Source: Kondoa malvinella (lineage: Eukaryota > Basidiomycota > Agaricostilbomycetes > Agaricostilbales > Kondoaceae). From it: a stretch of DNA of 64,000 bases. Below are positions 36,363 to 47,174 of the stretch, piece after piece; the stretch's first letter is position 1, and each line of letters begins with the position of its first letter. The notes under the pieces are model-generated. The model searched no databases, was not told the DNA's origin, and saw only the letters and a program-made list of their open reading frames with translations. Location of the stretch: positions 620,001 to 684,000 of the forward strand of contig BCIM01000008.1 of NCBI GenBank assembly GCA_039545315.1. Direction: 5' to 3'. The translations under genes and the position numbers were made by a program.

Positions 36363-38005
36363 TTGCTGTGCTGTTAGGAGTATGCAGGAATATTAGAAAG
36401 GGAGAAGATCTTAGAAGTCGTTCGGAAGAGAAGAGATCCTCGTTAAAGAGAAAACAACGCACACCTCGTGCCTGGAACTTCGGGTTGCCCCTTCCGGAAA
36501 AGGGGAAGTTGAATGCGTCACTCGCCGACTTACTGGAATCTAGTTCAACACAACAACAACTGAACTGAATCTTTTTAACTTCAGCCGTAATGCCATTGCA
36601 TCGTAACTTCTACACGAATTTGAAAGTTCCCTGGCTTCAGCAATTGACGGCGGAAGTGACGACCAGCCATCTCTTAAAGTTTACACTTGCTCATATAGCT
36701 GCCCTGGACCAGTCATAACATCTCGAGATGACGTCGCTGGAGGGAAGAAGCAAGGAACCGTGAGCGGAATACGTGTGCCTTTTGCAAGAATGGGATAGCA
36801 GACCTTTTGGTAAGACATATGACACACAGCCAAAGCAGAAGAGACATTGGGAGGGAGTCGAAGCTGCTTAGCAAATCATAGACCGCTGGTAGAACGGATG
36901 AGACATGCATATGCAGCAACATTCCCCGAATCTGCCAAGAAGAAGACAGCATAGACAAGCTACAGACGTGTCTAGCTGTTGCTTCGATAGTTCGCGAAAC
37001 ACTAGGATCGAGACGGCATACCCAGACGCGGTGTGCTGCCACCCGAAGGTTCTGGGAGTCACCAATCGAAAAGCGAGCAATAGTCCTGATCGGAGAAGAA
37101 TGGCCCGGACAGAAACATCATTGAAACAAGGTACGCTTCAGCAACACCGCTAGAAACTGCTGTACCAGCCAAAGTTCAAGGAAGCCTTTTTGCATTTAAT
37201 TGATTGCGGAGGTATGCAGAACCCCGAACAGAAGGAAAGAGCTGATTCCAGTATAGCAGCGAACGATTACGAGCAGACAAATGCAGACACCTCGACGAAA
37301 AGACAGGTGCACGATCCGTCGTTGATCGCGACGCAAAGCAGACACCTGTAAGTAGCAGTGCAGTGCAAACATGTACAGAGAAGATGACCGCTTGAGGAAA
37401 CTCGCCGAAGTAGAATGTCGTGCGTCGCTCGTTCGCTTCGCTGTTCTCAAGAACGAACATTTGCACGCCCGAGTTGCTGTCCACATGATGTCGCAGAGTT
37501 CGGTTCCATCCATTCTAATTATTGAGTGTTCTGCGTCGAGGCAGCACAATTGCTCGCTGGCTTTGCGACTTTTTCTCGCATGAACCTCTTTTCACACATC
37601 GTCTTGCAAGTTATCCAACTTGATTATTGCTTGTGGAGCCCTTTCCTTTTCAGGCTTGGCGGTATGCGGTCCCCTCAATCTAAATCGCATCATCCCGTTT
37701 TATGGCGAAATATCAGATGCGCGCAATGACGTACCTTTTGCGCGTTTGAAGCGCTCAAAAGACCTCAGGATGATTCCAATTGCTATGCACGTCTCAGATT
37801 CAGCTCAGGAGATAGCTGTCTACCTGTTCCGTCTGATGCGCAGCTCCCTGACCTGCAAATATGGTGTTGATCATTGCTAGTCACTATTTCAAGAACAACC
37901 ATTGCCGATAATAAATAGTCGGCAGAAGCCTGCTGATTCACTTCTTTGTCTCCTCTCTACTCCAGCTTGTCCCCAAACCGCCTCTCCATATTCACATTGA
38001 TCGAC
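36363..38005. other. 1.6-kb region without a supported gene
   Basis: Many short overlapping ORFs occur on both strands, the longest about 117 codons, but none shows family motifs, consistent codon use or splice-linked extension. The region separates the start of the SUR7-like gene (-) from the start of the ATO transporter (+), so it holds two promoters. A noncoding RNA or a lineage-specific gene cannot be excluded. Confidence 0.45.
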
Positions 38006-39230
38006 ATGGCCGCAATCGCTCCTCCCGTCGTTAAAGTGAGTCCTAGCCTCCCAAAGCCAGGAAATAGCTGATCACATAATTGTTTTGCTAGGCTTCTCCT
38101 TCAACCCACGAATCAATAGGCAATGGCAATGGGCATGCACATGATGCGGAGAAAAAGTTAGCGTCAAAATATCTTGGTGTTTTTGACCAAACTGATTAGT
38201 ATTTCAGCTCTGGCTCGAGAATAACTCAGCGTTTCACCGATGGCGGTCACTCTATTGACAACACTCAGCCGGCCTTCCCTGTCTACCACAGACGCTTTGC
38301 CAAGTAATTCCTGCCTTTCATCATGTAAGCATTCGCTAATGTAATTTTTCAGCCCTGCCCCGCTTGGTCTTTGCGCTTTTGCTACGACCACTTTCGTCCT
38401 GTCTATGTGCAATGTAGACACCCGTGGTCTTAACTCTACACCCAACATTGTCGTCGGCATGGCTTTCTTCTATGGTGTAGGTTTCCCTGGCTTTGAATGA
38501 TGCTGGCTGATCTGTTCTGCTAGGGTCTGGCGCAACTTCTTGCTGGAATGTGGTGAGTGTCATTGACTGTCCCTCCACTGCCCTCGCTGAACACTGTTGT
38601 AGGGAATTTGCCTGTGGAAACACTTTCGGCGCGACAGCTTTCAGCACATGTAAGGAAATCCAAAGTTCTCAAAAATCTTGCTCATGTTTCCGGTAGACGG
38701 TGGTTTCTGGCTTTCTTTTGGCGCAATCTACGTCCCTTGGTTCGGTATTCTTGATGCCTACCAGGAAACCGGTGCCGCTGCTCTGGAAGATGGTGTCGCG
38801 TAAGTCACGTCAGCCATGGACTAGGTTGGTGCTAGCTAATTTGCTACTCAGACTCTACTTGACTTCATGGTTTATCATCACCCTTCTACTACTCATCGCC
38901 GCCCTTCGCTCGTCTGTTGGTCTAATCGCCGTCTTCTTCTTCCTCACCATCACTTTCCTTCTCTTGGCCGTCGGCGATTGGGCAGTCAGCACCGGATGCC
39001 ACACTGCTGGTGGTGCTTTGGGTATCGTGACAGCGTTCATCGCTTGGTATGTAGCGGTATGTTGAGCTTTCTTTGTGACCTTTGGTAATGACTAACTTTT
39101 GTGCTTAGTTGGCCGGTCTGCTCACTCCAGACACCTCCTACTTTGTGCTTCGTAAGTCGATGATCATGTTCAGACTATCCAGCCCTGATTCAGCATCTTC
39201 TCAGCTGTTGGACAAATCCCTTCGCGCTAA
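38006..39230 (+). CDS. acetate/ammonium transporter of the ATO (GPR1/FUN34/YaaH) family
   Basis: Ten exons (38006-38035, 38092-38156, 38208-38303, 38353-38476, 38524-38552, 38603-38649, 38697-38799, 38852-39056, 39109-39151, 39205-39230) give 255 aa. Family landmarks are FANPAPLGLCAFATTTFVLS (the NPAPLGL signature), FFYGGLAQLLAGMWEF, GNTFGATAFSTYGGFWLSF and six hydrophobic spans. Ady2/Ato1-type proteins carry acetate, as a proton symporter or channel, across the plasma membrane and are usually induced on non-fermentable carbon. A polar N-terminal tail of about 60 residues precedes the first span. The C-terminus is short (PVGQIPSR). Exons 1, 5 and 10 are 26-30 nt. Confidence 0.93.
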
Positions 39231-39591
39231 GCGGGTATTGGACGCAATCGTGCTCGACAGGTTATAGGAAGAGTATTCATCGTTCTCATGTGTGTATAAA
39301 ACCAATAATTAATGGAAGCTTCATGTCATGCTATCGAAGCTACGTAGCGTCCGAGTATCGCAAACTGTAAAACATATGCATCGATGCCATGAAAGTATTC
39401 AACCCCTTCGGCAGAAAGCTTCATCTGTCCGGCGAGGATTGCCAGCATACTAGCTTGAGAGAGATAATGTGAACGCGTGACTAAAAGATCTCGAAAAGGT
39501 TTTCTCGCGCGACCAACTTTGCCGTCAAATATCTTGGGCGAGATCCAGTGACCTGCGTGAGGCCGCAGTGTGCTCTGTACAAGCAAGAGAG
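39231..39591. other. intergenic region between the ATO transporter and the FG nucleoporin
   Basis: These 361 bp between co-directional genes hold the ATO 3' end and the nucleoporin promoter. A minus-strand ORF of 86 codons (39326-39586) has no family likeness and is not accepted as a gene. Confidence 0.5.
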
Positions 39592-42500
39592 ATGAGTGGA
39601 CCTACGAGGAATAAGAGGGCGAGACCGTCAGAGCTGCCTTACAGGCGGCCTCTGGCCAAAGAAGAGCCTTTGATACCCAAAGAACCCGAGTCTGGCTTGC
39701 TTGGATCTCTGTGGAAGCGTGGAATTTCCTTATTGACAAAGAACAACGCTCCGCTCGAGTTGCCGTCGCATCAAGCTCCTACCGTCCCTGTAGCTTCGAC
39801 CTCATCAGCACTGCCAGATCATGCTAGATCAAATGGGATGCACTCTAGTCCACCTCGCAAAGCAGCAGAAAAGGCTTCCATCAGAGGCGGAACTCCTCAT
39901 TCGAGGCTTTTCGTTGCACCGAAACATGCCTCTGGTGCCAGTCTCTCGCGATCGCAGAGTATGCTCGACTATCCATCTTCTCGAAGGAATCGTCAATTGC
40001 CTGCGCTCTCGTCTTTTCCGATAGATGCCAACGATATCTCAACAGCTGAAGGTACTCGCGTTTTCGCCCAACCCGCTGCTCCTGGATCCGCAACCTCTTC
40101 CTTCGCTTCTCATGGACGCTCAATGTCGCCTTTAGCTTCTCCTTTTATGGCGACATCGATGGCTGGTCTTCAATTACGGTCGCCTTCTCCGGATTTTCTG
40201 CACGGCCGATCACCTTTGGGCAACACCTTCCAGTCTCGCCGTACCAACGATATATCACCATCCATAGGCTCTTTGCGCGGTACTTCGCCTTTTCGGTCTG
40301 CAAACGGTCTACGTTCTCTTTCACCAAGCATGTCGAATGCATCTTCACCCAAGCGACCTATGACTTGGGATCCTCGCGCTGGTTTTCTCCCAGCTAACGA
40401 TTCGACTGAGCAAGAACAGTCAATGCAAGAGCCTGCTATGCCAGAGAATGAAGCTGAGAGGATTCTGCAAGCGCTGGAAGGCATGAAGACCCCTTTTACC
40501 GCAGCTCCGCCGGTCAGACAGGTAAAGAAAATACAGATTGGCAGTACTAGAGCTGAGATTATGTAACAGATGCCTCGATCTGCAACTTTGCCTTCGCTAG
40601 ACTACCAAAGCACAAGCTATCGGCATTCGCCGAATCCGCCCATTTCTCCAGCAGGACGTCGAATGCAGATCGAAGAGCATGAACGAGCCGAACACATGCG
40701 AGATCGAAGTCCAGGCCTCAAATTACGCGACAAGCTCTTGCAGCAAGAAGCTAGGCGTACTGCTTCTCCTTCAAGGCCAACTCGCACACGAGAGGATCGA
40801 TCATCTGAGGAAGAACTAGAAGAGCCAAAGCGGAAGCAGCGAAGGGTGAAGAGCCTAAGTCCGCCTGTGGCTCAGAGGCGTCGTTCACCACGAAAGCATA
40901 AGCGCACAGAGGAAGACTCGGAACAAGAAGAGAAGAAGAGCAAAAGTAAAAGTAAGGGCAAGTCGAAAGAAAAGGCAGATAGATCAGCTTCTGTTGAGCC
41001 AAGGAGTAAGAAGTCGTGCAAGTCAGAGGGTAAAAAGAGGGCTAAAGAGGACGAAAAGCAATCGAGTCGGAAAGAGGAACCGAGTGTGAAAGCGCGGGAG
41101 CAAGATAGACCTCAAGTGAGGAGTCCTTCTCCTACTCGCGGAATGTTCTCTGCGCGGGACGAAGATATGGATTCGGATTCTGATGAAGCCCCAGCTCAGT
41201 CGACAAGCGAGAAGATCATCATGCCCAAGACGATCATTGCTCCTCCACAGACTGTGAAACCGCCAGTTCAGCGTGTCGATATGGGCATCCAGGCCGATCC
41301 AATTGAACCTACGCCTCCTGCACTATCAATAAAGGAAGTGGTACCAGCAGCACCTAAGGTAGAAGAAATCAAAAGTCAATCGGAAGCAAAACCTGCACCT
41401 CCTGCTTTCTCCTTCACTTCGTCTAATAGCGGAACACCAGCTGAACCGGCGGTGGCCAAATCACCTTTCAGCTTTGCTTCAAGTTCGACTTCGGCTGAGA
41501 AACCTGTTCCGCAACCAGCAGCAAAACCAGCCTTTTCCTTCGCAACCTCATCTACACCTGCTTTCTCTTTCGCGCCTCCATCGACAGGTTCGCTCGGATC
41601 AAGCAGCACATCAGCAAGTCAGGCGACTCTTGGGACAACAGACTCTCAGCCAGAACCTCAGTCAATACCTGCTGCTAAATCTGCCTTCAGCTTTGCTGCA
41701 CCTCCCGTTACATCGTCTTCTGCGGAAACACCAAAGTCGCCTTTCTCATTTGGCAATGTTGCAAAACCACAAGAACCGGAAAACTCTGCTCCAGTCAAAA
41801 GCACAACTGCACCAGCGTTCTCTGGCTTTTCCTTTGGTTCGGCCGCTGCTCCGACACAAGAACAGAAAGAGACAAATACCTCTGCGCCCGACCCGTTTCA
41901 GCCAGCTGCTTCACAGCCTGCTCCTACCTTCTCCTTTTCGGCAGCAACACCCGTTGGTCAGTCTGCAACGCCAGCATCACAGCCTGACAGCTCTCCCATC
42001 AAATCACCTTTCAACTTTGCTATGAGCACACCCAATGCCAAAGCAGACTCGGGACCCACTCCGATAGACTTGTCGCCTCCTGCTTCAACTCCTACCTTCC
42101 CATCTGGTCCTCTCTCGCCTGCAGAGCCAGCTACTTCCAAACCAGCTTTTAATTTTGCTGCACCAACAAGCAACGCGACACAGCCTGCTTTCAATTTCGG
42201 ATCTGCTGCTCCATCACAACCCGCTTTTGGCTCTTCTGCACCGACGCGGCCAGCCTTTGGAACTCAACCTCCTGTAACTACGCCAGCCTTTTCCTTTGGG
42301 GCTACTTCTTCTACTTTTGGAGCCAGTGCATCGCAACCGGCTCAAGCAGCGCCTGCCTTCAGCTTTGGTCAACCAAGTGCCGGATCGACAGCTGCTGCAC
42401 CAGCCTTTTCCTTCGGAGCCAGTTCATCTACCTTTGGCGCGAGTTCATCGCAGACAGCTTCAAGTACACCTGCCTTCAGCTTTGGACAGCCATCTGCCGA

Positions 42501-43071
42501 GACAAAGCCCTCTACACCTGCTTTCTCGTTCGGTAGCACTGCATCATCTCCATCAGGCGGATTTGGTAGCGCTGCAGCTCCTGCATCAACAGGCTTCGGT
42601 ACGTTGCATATGCCTGGTCTGCCTAACCATCTAATATTGCCTATAGGCGCCCCAGCTCCCTCGCCAGGCTTTGGACAAGGCGCAAATGGATTCGGTTCGG
42701 CGCCAATGGCCAACAGTCAATCTGCGCCCAGTTTTCAATTTGGTACTCCTGCGGCTAGCGCACCAGCAAGCGGCTTTGGATCTCAACCAGCTGCTGCTTT
42801 GTCCTTTCAGTTTGGTGCTCAAACTGGCCAGTCGGCTGCTCCGTTCCAGTTTGGCGCGTCCTCTCAGCCGGCGACGCAAAGCAATCCTGGAACACCGACA
42901 GCACAGCCTGGCGGTTTCTCATTCAATATTGGCGCAGGACCCACTGAGGCGCCCAACTCTCCTGGAGGTCGCAAGGTCAGCATTTCGTTGCACCGTGGGT
43001 CGCGCCAAGCTAATTGCCTTTTTTCCTCTTTGGGTCAACAGATAAGGCGCTTACCCACTCGCAGAGGATAG
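39592..43071 (+). CDS. FG-repeat nucleoporin (Nup1/Nup60/Nup153-like)
   Basis: Four exons (39592-40521, 40570-42598, 42647-42975, 43042-43071) give about 1105 aa. The head contains a short amphipathic stretch (SGLLGSLWKRGISLL) like the membrane-binding helix of Nup1/Nup60. A charged Ser/Arg/Lys region follows (about residues 330-520). The rest is dominated by FSF, PAFSFG, FGS and FNF repeats in a Ser/Ala/Pro/Thr background, the hallmark of nuclear-pore FG domains that bind importins. The end is very basic (GRKIRRLPTRRG). The intron at 40522-40569 contains a TAA that would otherwise split the frame. Introns 42599-42646 (48 nt) and 42976-43041 (66 nt) are in frame and stop-free. Assignment to a specific Nup is inference from the layout. 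Confidence 0.85.
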
Positions 43072-43083
43072 AAGTAATTTGTA

Positions 43084-43098
43084 GCAGCAGCAGCAGCA
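43084..43098 (+). repeat. short (GCA)5 microsatellite
   Basis: Five perfect GCA triplets lie 13 bp after the nucleoporin stop codon, followed by an imperfect ACT repeat. It probably lies in the 3' UTR. Confidence 0.7.
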
Positions 43099-43188
43099 AG
43101 TGTCAGAATACTACTACTAAGGGCCCTTTAATTGATTGTCCATTGTACACCTTCGGAAACATTTGACTGAGATCGTGTTGATTGAGCC

Positions 43189-43503
43189 GAGGTCGCGATT
43201 GTCGTTGCCTTCGATAAGATCCACCACTTGGAAGAACCGAATTACTGGAGCGGCGTCCTTCATCTCAAGACAGCGGTCTCACTGCTCGACGACCCTGAGA
43301 ACCTTTCGCACAAGAGCTGGCCCACGCCTAATTTCAGCACAATCAATCTTTCTTTGGCAACTTTGACTCGTTTGATCCCTGTTGCTCACTGGACTGGTAA
43401 AGGCAGGACGAGATTGCTGAAGCCTCTCTTGGGTGTCTTGGAGTCATTTCTATTCGACCAAGCTCAGACGAAGATCGTGACTTCACCATTTCTCCAGCAT
43501 TGA
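43189..43503 (+). CDS. orphan ORF ending 10 bp before the OPT start codon
   Basis: The frame is open for 105 codons from just after a TGA at 43183 to a TGA at 43501-43503. It has no internal ATG, so it would need an upstream exon or be noncoding. Its residues (VAFDKIHHLEEPNYWSGV, KSWPTPNFSTINL, LLGVLESFLFDQ) look protein-like and keep hydrophobic periodicity, but I recognise no family. The opposite strand is closed. It may be the last exon of a small gene, a leader of the OPT transcript, or chance. Confidence 0.3.
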   Translation, partial: EVAIVVAFDKIHHLEEPNYWSGVLHLKTAVSLLDDPENLSHKSWPTPNFSTINLSLATLTRLIPVAHWTGKGRTRLLKPLLGVLESFLFDQAQTKIVTSPFLQH

Positions 43504-43513
43504 GGAAAACATC

Positions 43514-46500
43514 ATGTCCGACAAAGAGGAGGATGCGCGTCCCAAAACTGGCAGAAGATCTCAGACTGGCCAGAGCATTCGTCCGGCAACTGCTGCTGTA
43601 GAGATAGAACGCTTTCCTGCAGTGCCCTACGAACTACCGAAAATCATTGCAGAACAGCCAGGAGGAGAAGACGACGATGAAGGCATGTTTAGCTTTGGAT
43701 TACCTCCTGCCAATCCATCACCTGCTCCAACAACACAAAGCAGATCTGCTGCGTCGCCTGATTTTGCACATTCCGACATTTCCCAACCCGTTTCTTCTTC
43801 CTCTCATATGTCGCCGGCAGCGGCATACGCTGCTGCTTTTGCAAAGATGCAGCAAGATAAGAAGAACCGCTCGGCGCACAACACTGGTGACACCGGCATC
43901 AAAAGAAGAAGTATTCACCTCAGTCCTGGCACGCCCACTTATTCGCAATTCTCAATGGACGAAGCTCAATACGAAGGTCTTCCTCCCTCTGCATTCTCGA
44001 CGGGCTACAAAGTCGGCACTTCCAGATCGCCGGTAATGAGTCTGGATTCCCGTTTTCCTCGCGCCCGTGTTAGGCCGGTCAACACTCCCGACGGATCATC
44101 TACTGTCGATCACATCTCAAAAGAAGACATCCTTGCTGAGGGTGGATCGGATGAATCGCCAGATGGATCTTTAAGAAGCGGCTATAAAGACCAGAGAATG
44201 AATCCGGATTTGGTGGAAGGAAAGCAGAGCTTTGCTGTCAACTTGGATGATTATGATGGGGATCCACTCGACTTGCTTTCTCAATTCGGTGAAGAAGAAG
44301 AAGATTCGCCTTTCCCAGAAGTCCGAGCCAGTGTTTCCAACATCGATGACCCAGAAATGCCTTGCCTCACTTTCCGCTCTTGGGTACTCGGTCTCGTCTT
44401 CACCTGCGTATGCTCAGCACTCAATGTCTTCTTCAACCTGCGCTTTCCTTCGCCATATATCACTTCCGTCCTCGTCCAAATTATGACCTACCCAATGGGC
44501 AAATTGATGGCAGCCTATCTTCCGACAACCTGCGTTCCCAATCCAGCTTTTGCTCAACGATGGTTTGGTTGTCCAAGCGAATGGTCCTTCAATCCCGGTC
44601 CTTTCAATATCAAAGAACACACCATCATGGTGCTCATGGCTAATGCGTCCATCAGCCCAGCCTACGCCCTCAACCTGACCCTGGTTCTGGACAAATACTA
44701 CAACATGCCAAAAGGCATTGGCTTTGATCTACTCTTCGTCATCTCGACCCAAATGATCGGTTTCGCCCTTGCCGGCACCTGCAGAAGATTCTTGGTTTGG
44801 CCAGCTGGGATGATTTGGCCTGAGAATTTGGTCACCTGTACTCTGCTCAACACCTTTCATGCTGAAGACGACGACGGAAGAGATGGCAGCATGACCAGAT
44901 TCCGCTTTTTCTACTTGTGCTTTTTGGCTGCAGGGTTGTACTTTGTGCTGCCAGGTATGCCGGACTTGCAGCTGCTTTGGTATTAGGCTGACCTTTGATG
45001 CAGGCTTTGTCTTTACCGCTCTATCTGCCTTCTCATGGGTTTGCTGGATCGCACCAAGTGAGTCTGCTGCCAGATCGACGAGAGAAGTACTAACGGCTTG
45101 ATAGACAACATCATTGTCAATCAGCTCTTCGGTGTATCGTCTGGCCTCGGCATGGGTCTCTTCACTTTTGATTGGGCGCAAATCGCATACATTGGCACTC
45201 CTTTGGTCACCCCTTGGTGGGCTATCGTCAACACCTTCATCGGCTTCTTATTCTTTTACTGGTTCCTCACTCCTATCCTATATTACACCAATGTGAGTCC
45301 TTGCTGTAGCTGTACGCTGCATGTTTTAAAGTTGCTTGCAGTTCTGGCATTTCGCCTACATGCCCATTAACACCAGTCAAGTCTTTGATCGATTTGGTGC
45401 GCCTTACGATGTGACGCAAGTCTTGACGCCCGATCTATCGCTCAATACGACGGCCTATGAGCAGTATTCGCCAATGTACCTACCAGCTACCTATGTCTCG
45501 GTTTACTGCATCGCATTCGCTTTAGCTACATCAGCACTCGTACATACTGCTCTTTATTTCGGACCTTCCATCTGGGCAAAATTGAAAAACATTAGAACGG
45601 AAGCAGAAGATGTGCACGCTAAACTGATGCGCAATTATCCGGAAGTGCCAGATTGGTGGTATTGGGCGTACGGGATTATCTTCTTGGCTCTGGCTATCGT
45701 GACTATAGAGGTATGTTCTGGATCGACTCGCAAGTCATTCTCTGAATGTTGCTTGCCAGATCTATGACACTGATCTGCCCGTGTGGGGTCTTGCCATTGC
45801 GCTGATTCTGGCCTTTGTATACGTCCTTCCTGGTGGCTTCATATACGCTATGACTGCTCAATTGGTGCGTACAATTCAACTTAGCTGCTCTGAAGCTAAT
45901 AATTCGACAGATTTCCATCAACTTGCTCGCCGAGCTGATACCTGGCTTTTTCCTTAACGGTCAACCCATCGCTGTAATGGTGAGTCCATATCTGTTCACG
46001 GTAAACGTTTGCTAATATGCTTTTACAGACGGCCAAAACATTCAGTGTCCAGACCTTGATCGGGGCTCAATTCTTCACCAAAGATTTGAAGCTCGGACAT
46101 TACATGAAGATTCCTCCTAGAGCGACATTCATGGGTAGGTCGCTTCGGCCCTAGAATGCTGTCATATGCCAACCCATGTGTTTTGCAGTCCAAATTATTG
46201 CCGCCTTCTTCAATTGTCTTGTCCAGATGGGAACAAAGGCCTGGCTTGTCGCTTCTGTCGAAGACCTTTGCGACCCATTCCAGCCGGATCGCTTGGTGTG
46301 TCCGCAAAATGACGTTTTCTTCAACACTTCGGTGATATGGTATGCTGCTTCACTTTCGATGCTTCGACATAGACTGACAAGCATCGACAGGGGAATCATT
46401 GGACCGAATCGTCTCTTCGGCACAAAAGCTCTTTACAACCCGATGCTGTACTTCATGTTGATCGGCGCCATCCTGCCTGTGCCATTCTTCTTCCTGTCGA

Positions 46501-47032
46501 AGCGGTGGCCCAAGTCTTGGCTCAGATATGTTAACATTCCGGTCATGTTGACTGGAGCATCATATATCCCACCTGGCACCGGGTCAGTCTGTTGGAATTT
46601 GGCTACGCATCTTCTGACACTTTATAATAGAATCAACTACGTCTCATGGTTCATTGTCGGTTTCATCTTTCAGTATTGGCTGCGTCGCTTCCGCTTTAGA
46701 TGGTGGTCTAAGGTAAGCCAAGATTCGGTCTTGTTGACCTACGCCCATCAATTGACCTTACCTCGCCGCCAATAGTTCAACTTTGTTGCTTCAGCTGCTA
46801 TGGACGGTGGGACGATCATCAGTGGCATTTTGATCTTCTTGATCTTACAATTACCGGATCATGGCAATATTGATCTGCAAGTCTCAAGCGACCCAGGTTT
46901 TGTCGCAAGCTAACGTGATTCCTCAGTGTATGGTGGGGTAATACGGTATACACCAAGACGCTCGACTGGGCTGGTGTACCTTACCTTACAGCACCTGAAG
47001 AAGGATTCGGACCGTCGACTTGGTCTGCTTAA
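43514..47032 (+). CDS. oligopeptide transporter, OPT family
   Basis: Twelve exons (43514-44954, 45004-45057, 45105-45292, 45342-45710, 45760-45864, 45911-45979, 46029-46134, 46189-46339, 46391-46582, 46631-46712, 46776-46876, 46927-47032) give 987 aa. About 280 residues of disordered, Ser/Pro/Asp-rich cytosolic head precede the membrane part. OPT hallmarks include RFPSPYITS, FNPGPFNIKEHT, PGFVFTALSAFSWVCWIAP, FWHFAYMPINTSQVFD, the GTKAW segment and SKRWPKSWLRYVNIPVM. These proton-coupled carriers import tetra/pentapeptides or glutathione across the plasma membrane, some serving siderophores; the substrate is unknown here. The last intron (46877-46926) has a GC donor (CT|GCAAGT). It converges with RQC1, the stops being 142 bp apart. 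Confidence 0.95.
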
Positions 47033-47174
47033 GTTATTATTACACGAGAGAAAGGGTTTTATTGCGGTTGATCGGTGCACCATCTGTAATCGTCACTTGT
47101 TGTACACATTGGGTTCATCTGTGAATATACCCAAGCATTGCAATCTACAAAATTTGAGCGCGCCCAAGAGCGCC

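Noticed and set aside
36713..37880. A string of 60-117 codon ORFs between the SUR7-like and ATO genes
   Set aside because: None carries a motif or could be extended by splicing; treated as noncoding.
40561..40575. Stop codon TAA splitting the FG nucleoporin into two ORFs
   Set aside because: The TAA lies inside a 48-nt intron (40522-40569) whose removal keeps the frame; no second gene is needed.
41376..42713. Minus-strand ORFs antisense to the FG nucleoporin
   Set aside because: They are Gly/Ala/Lys-rich shadows of the repetitive FG coding sequence.
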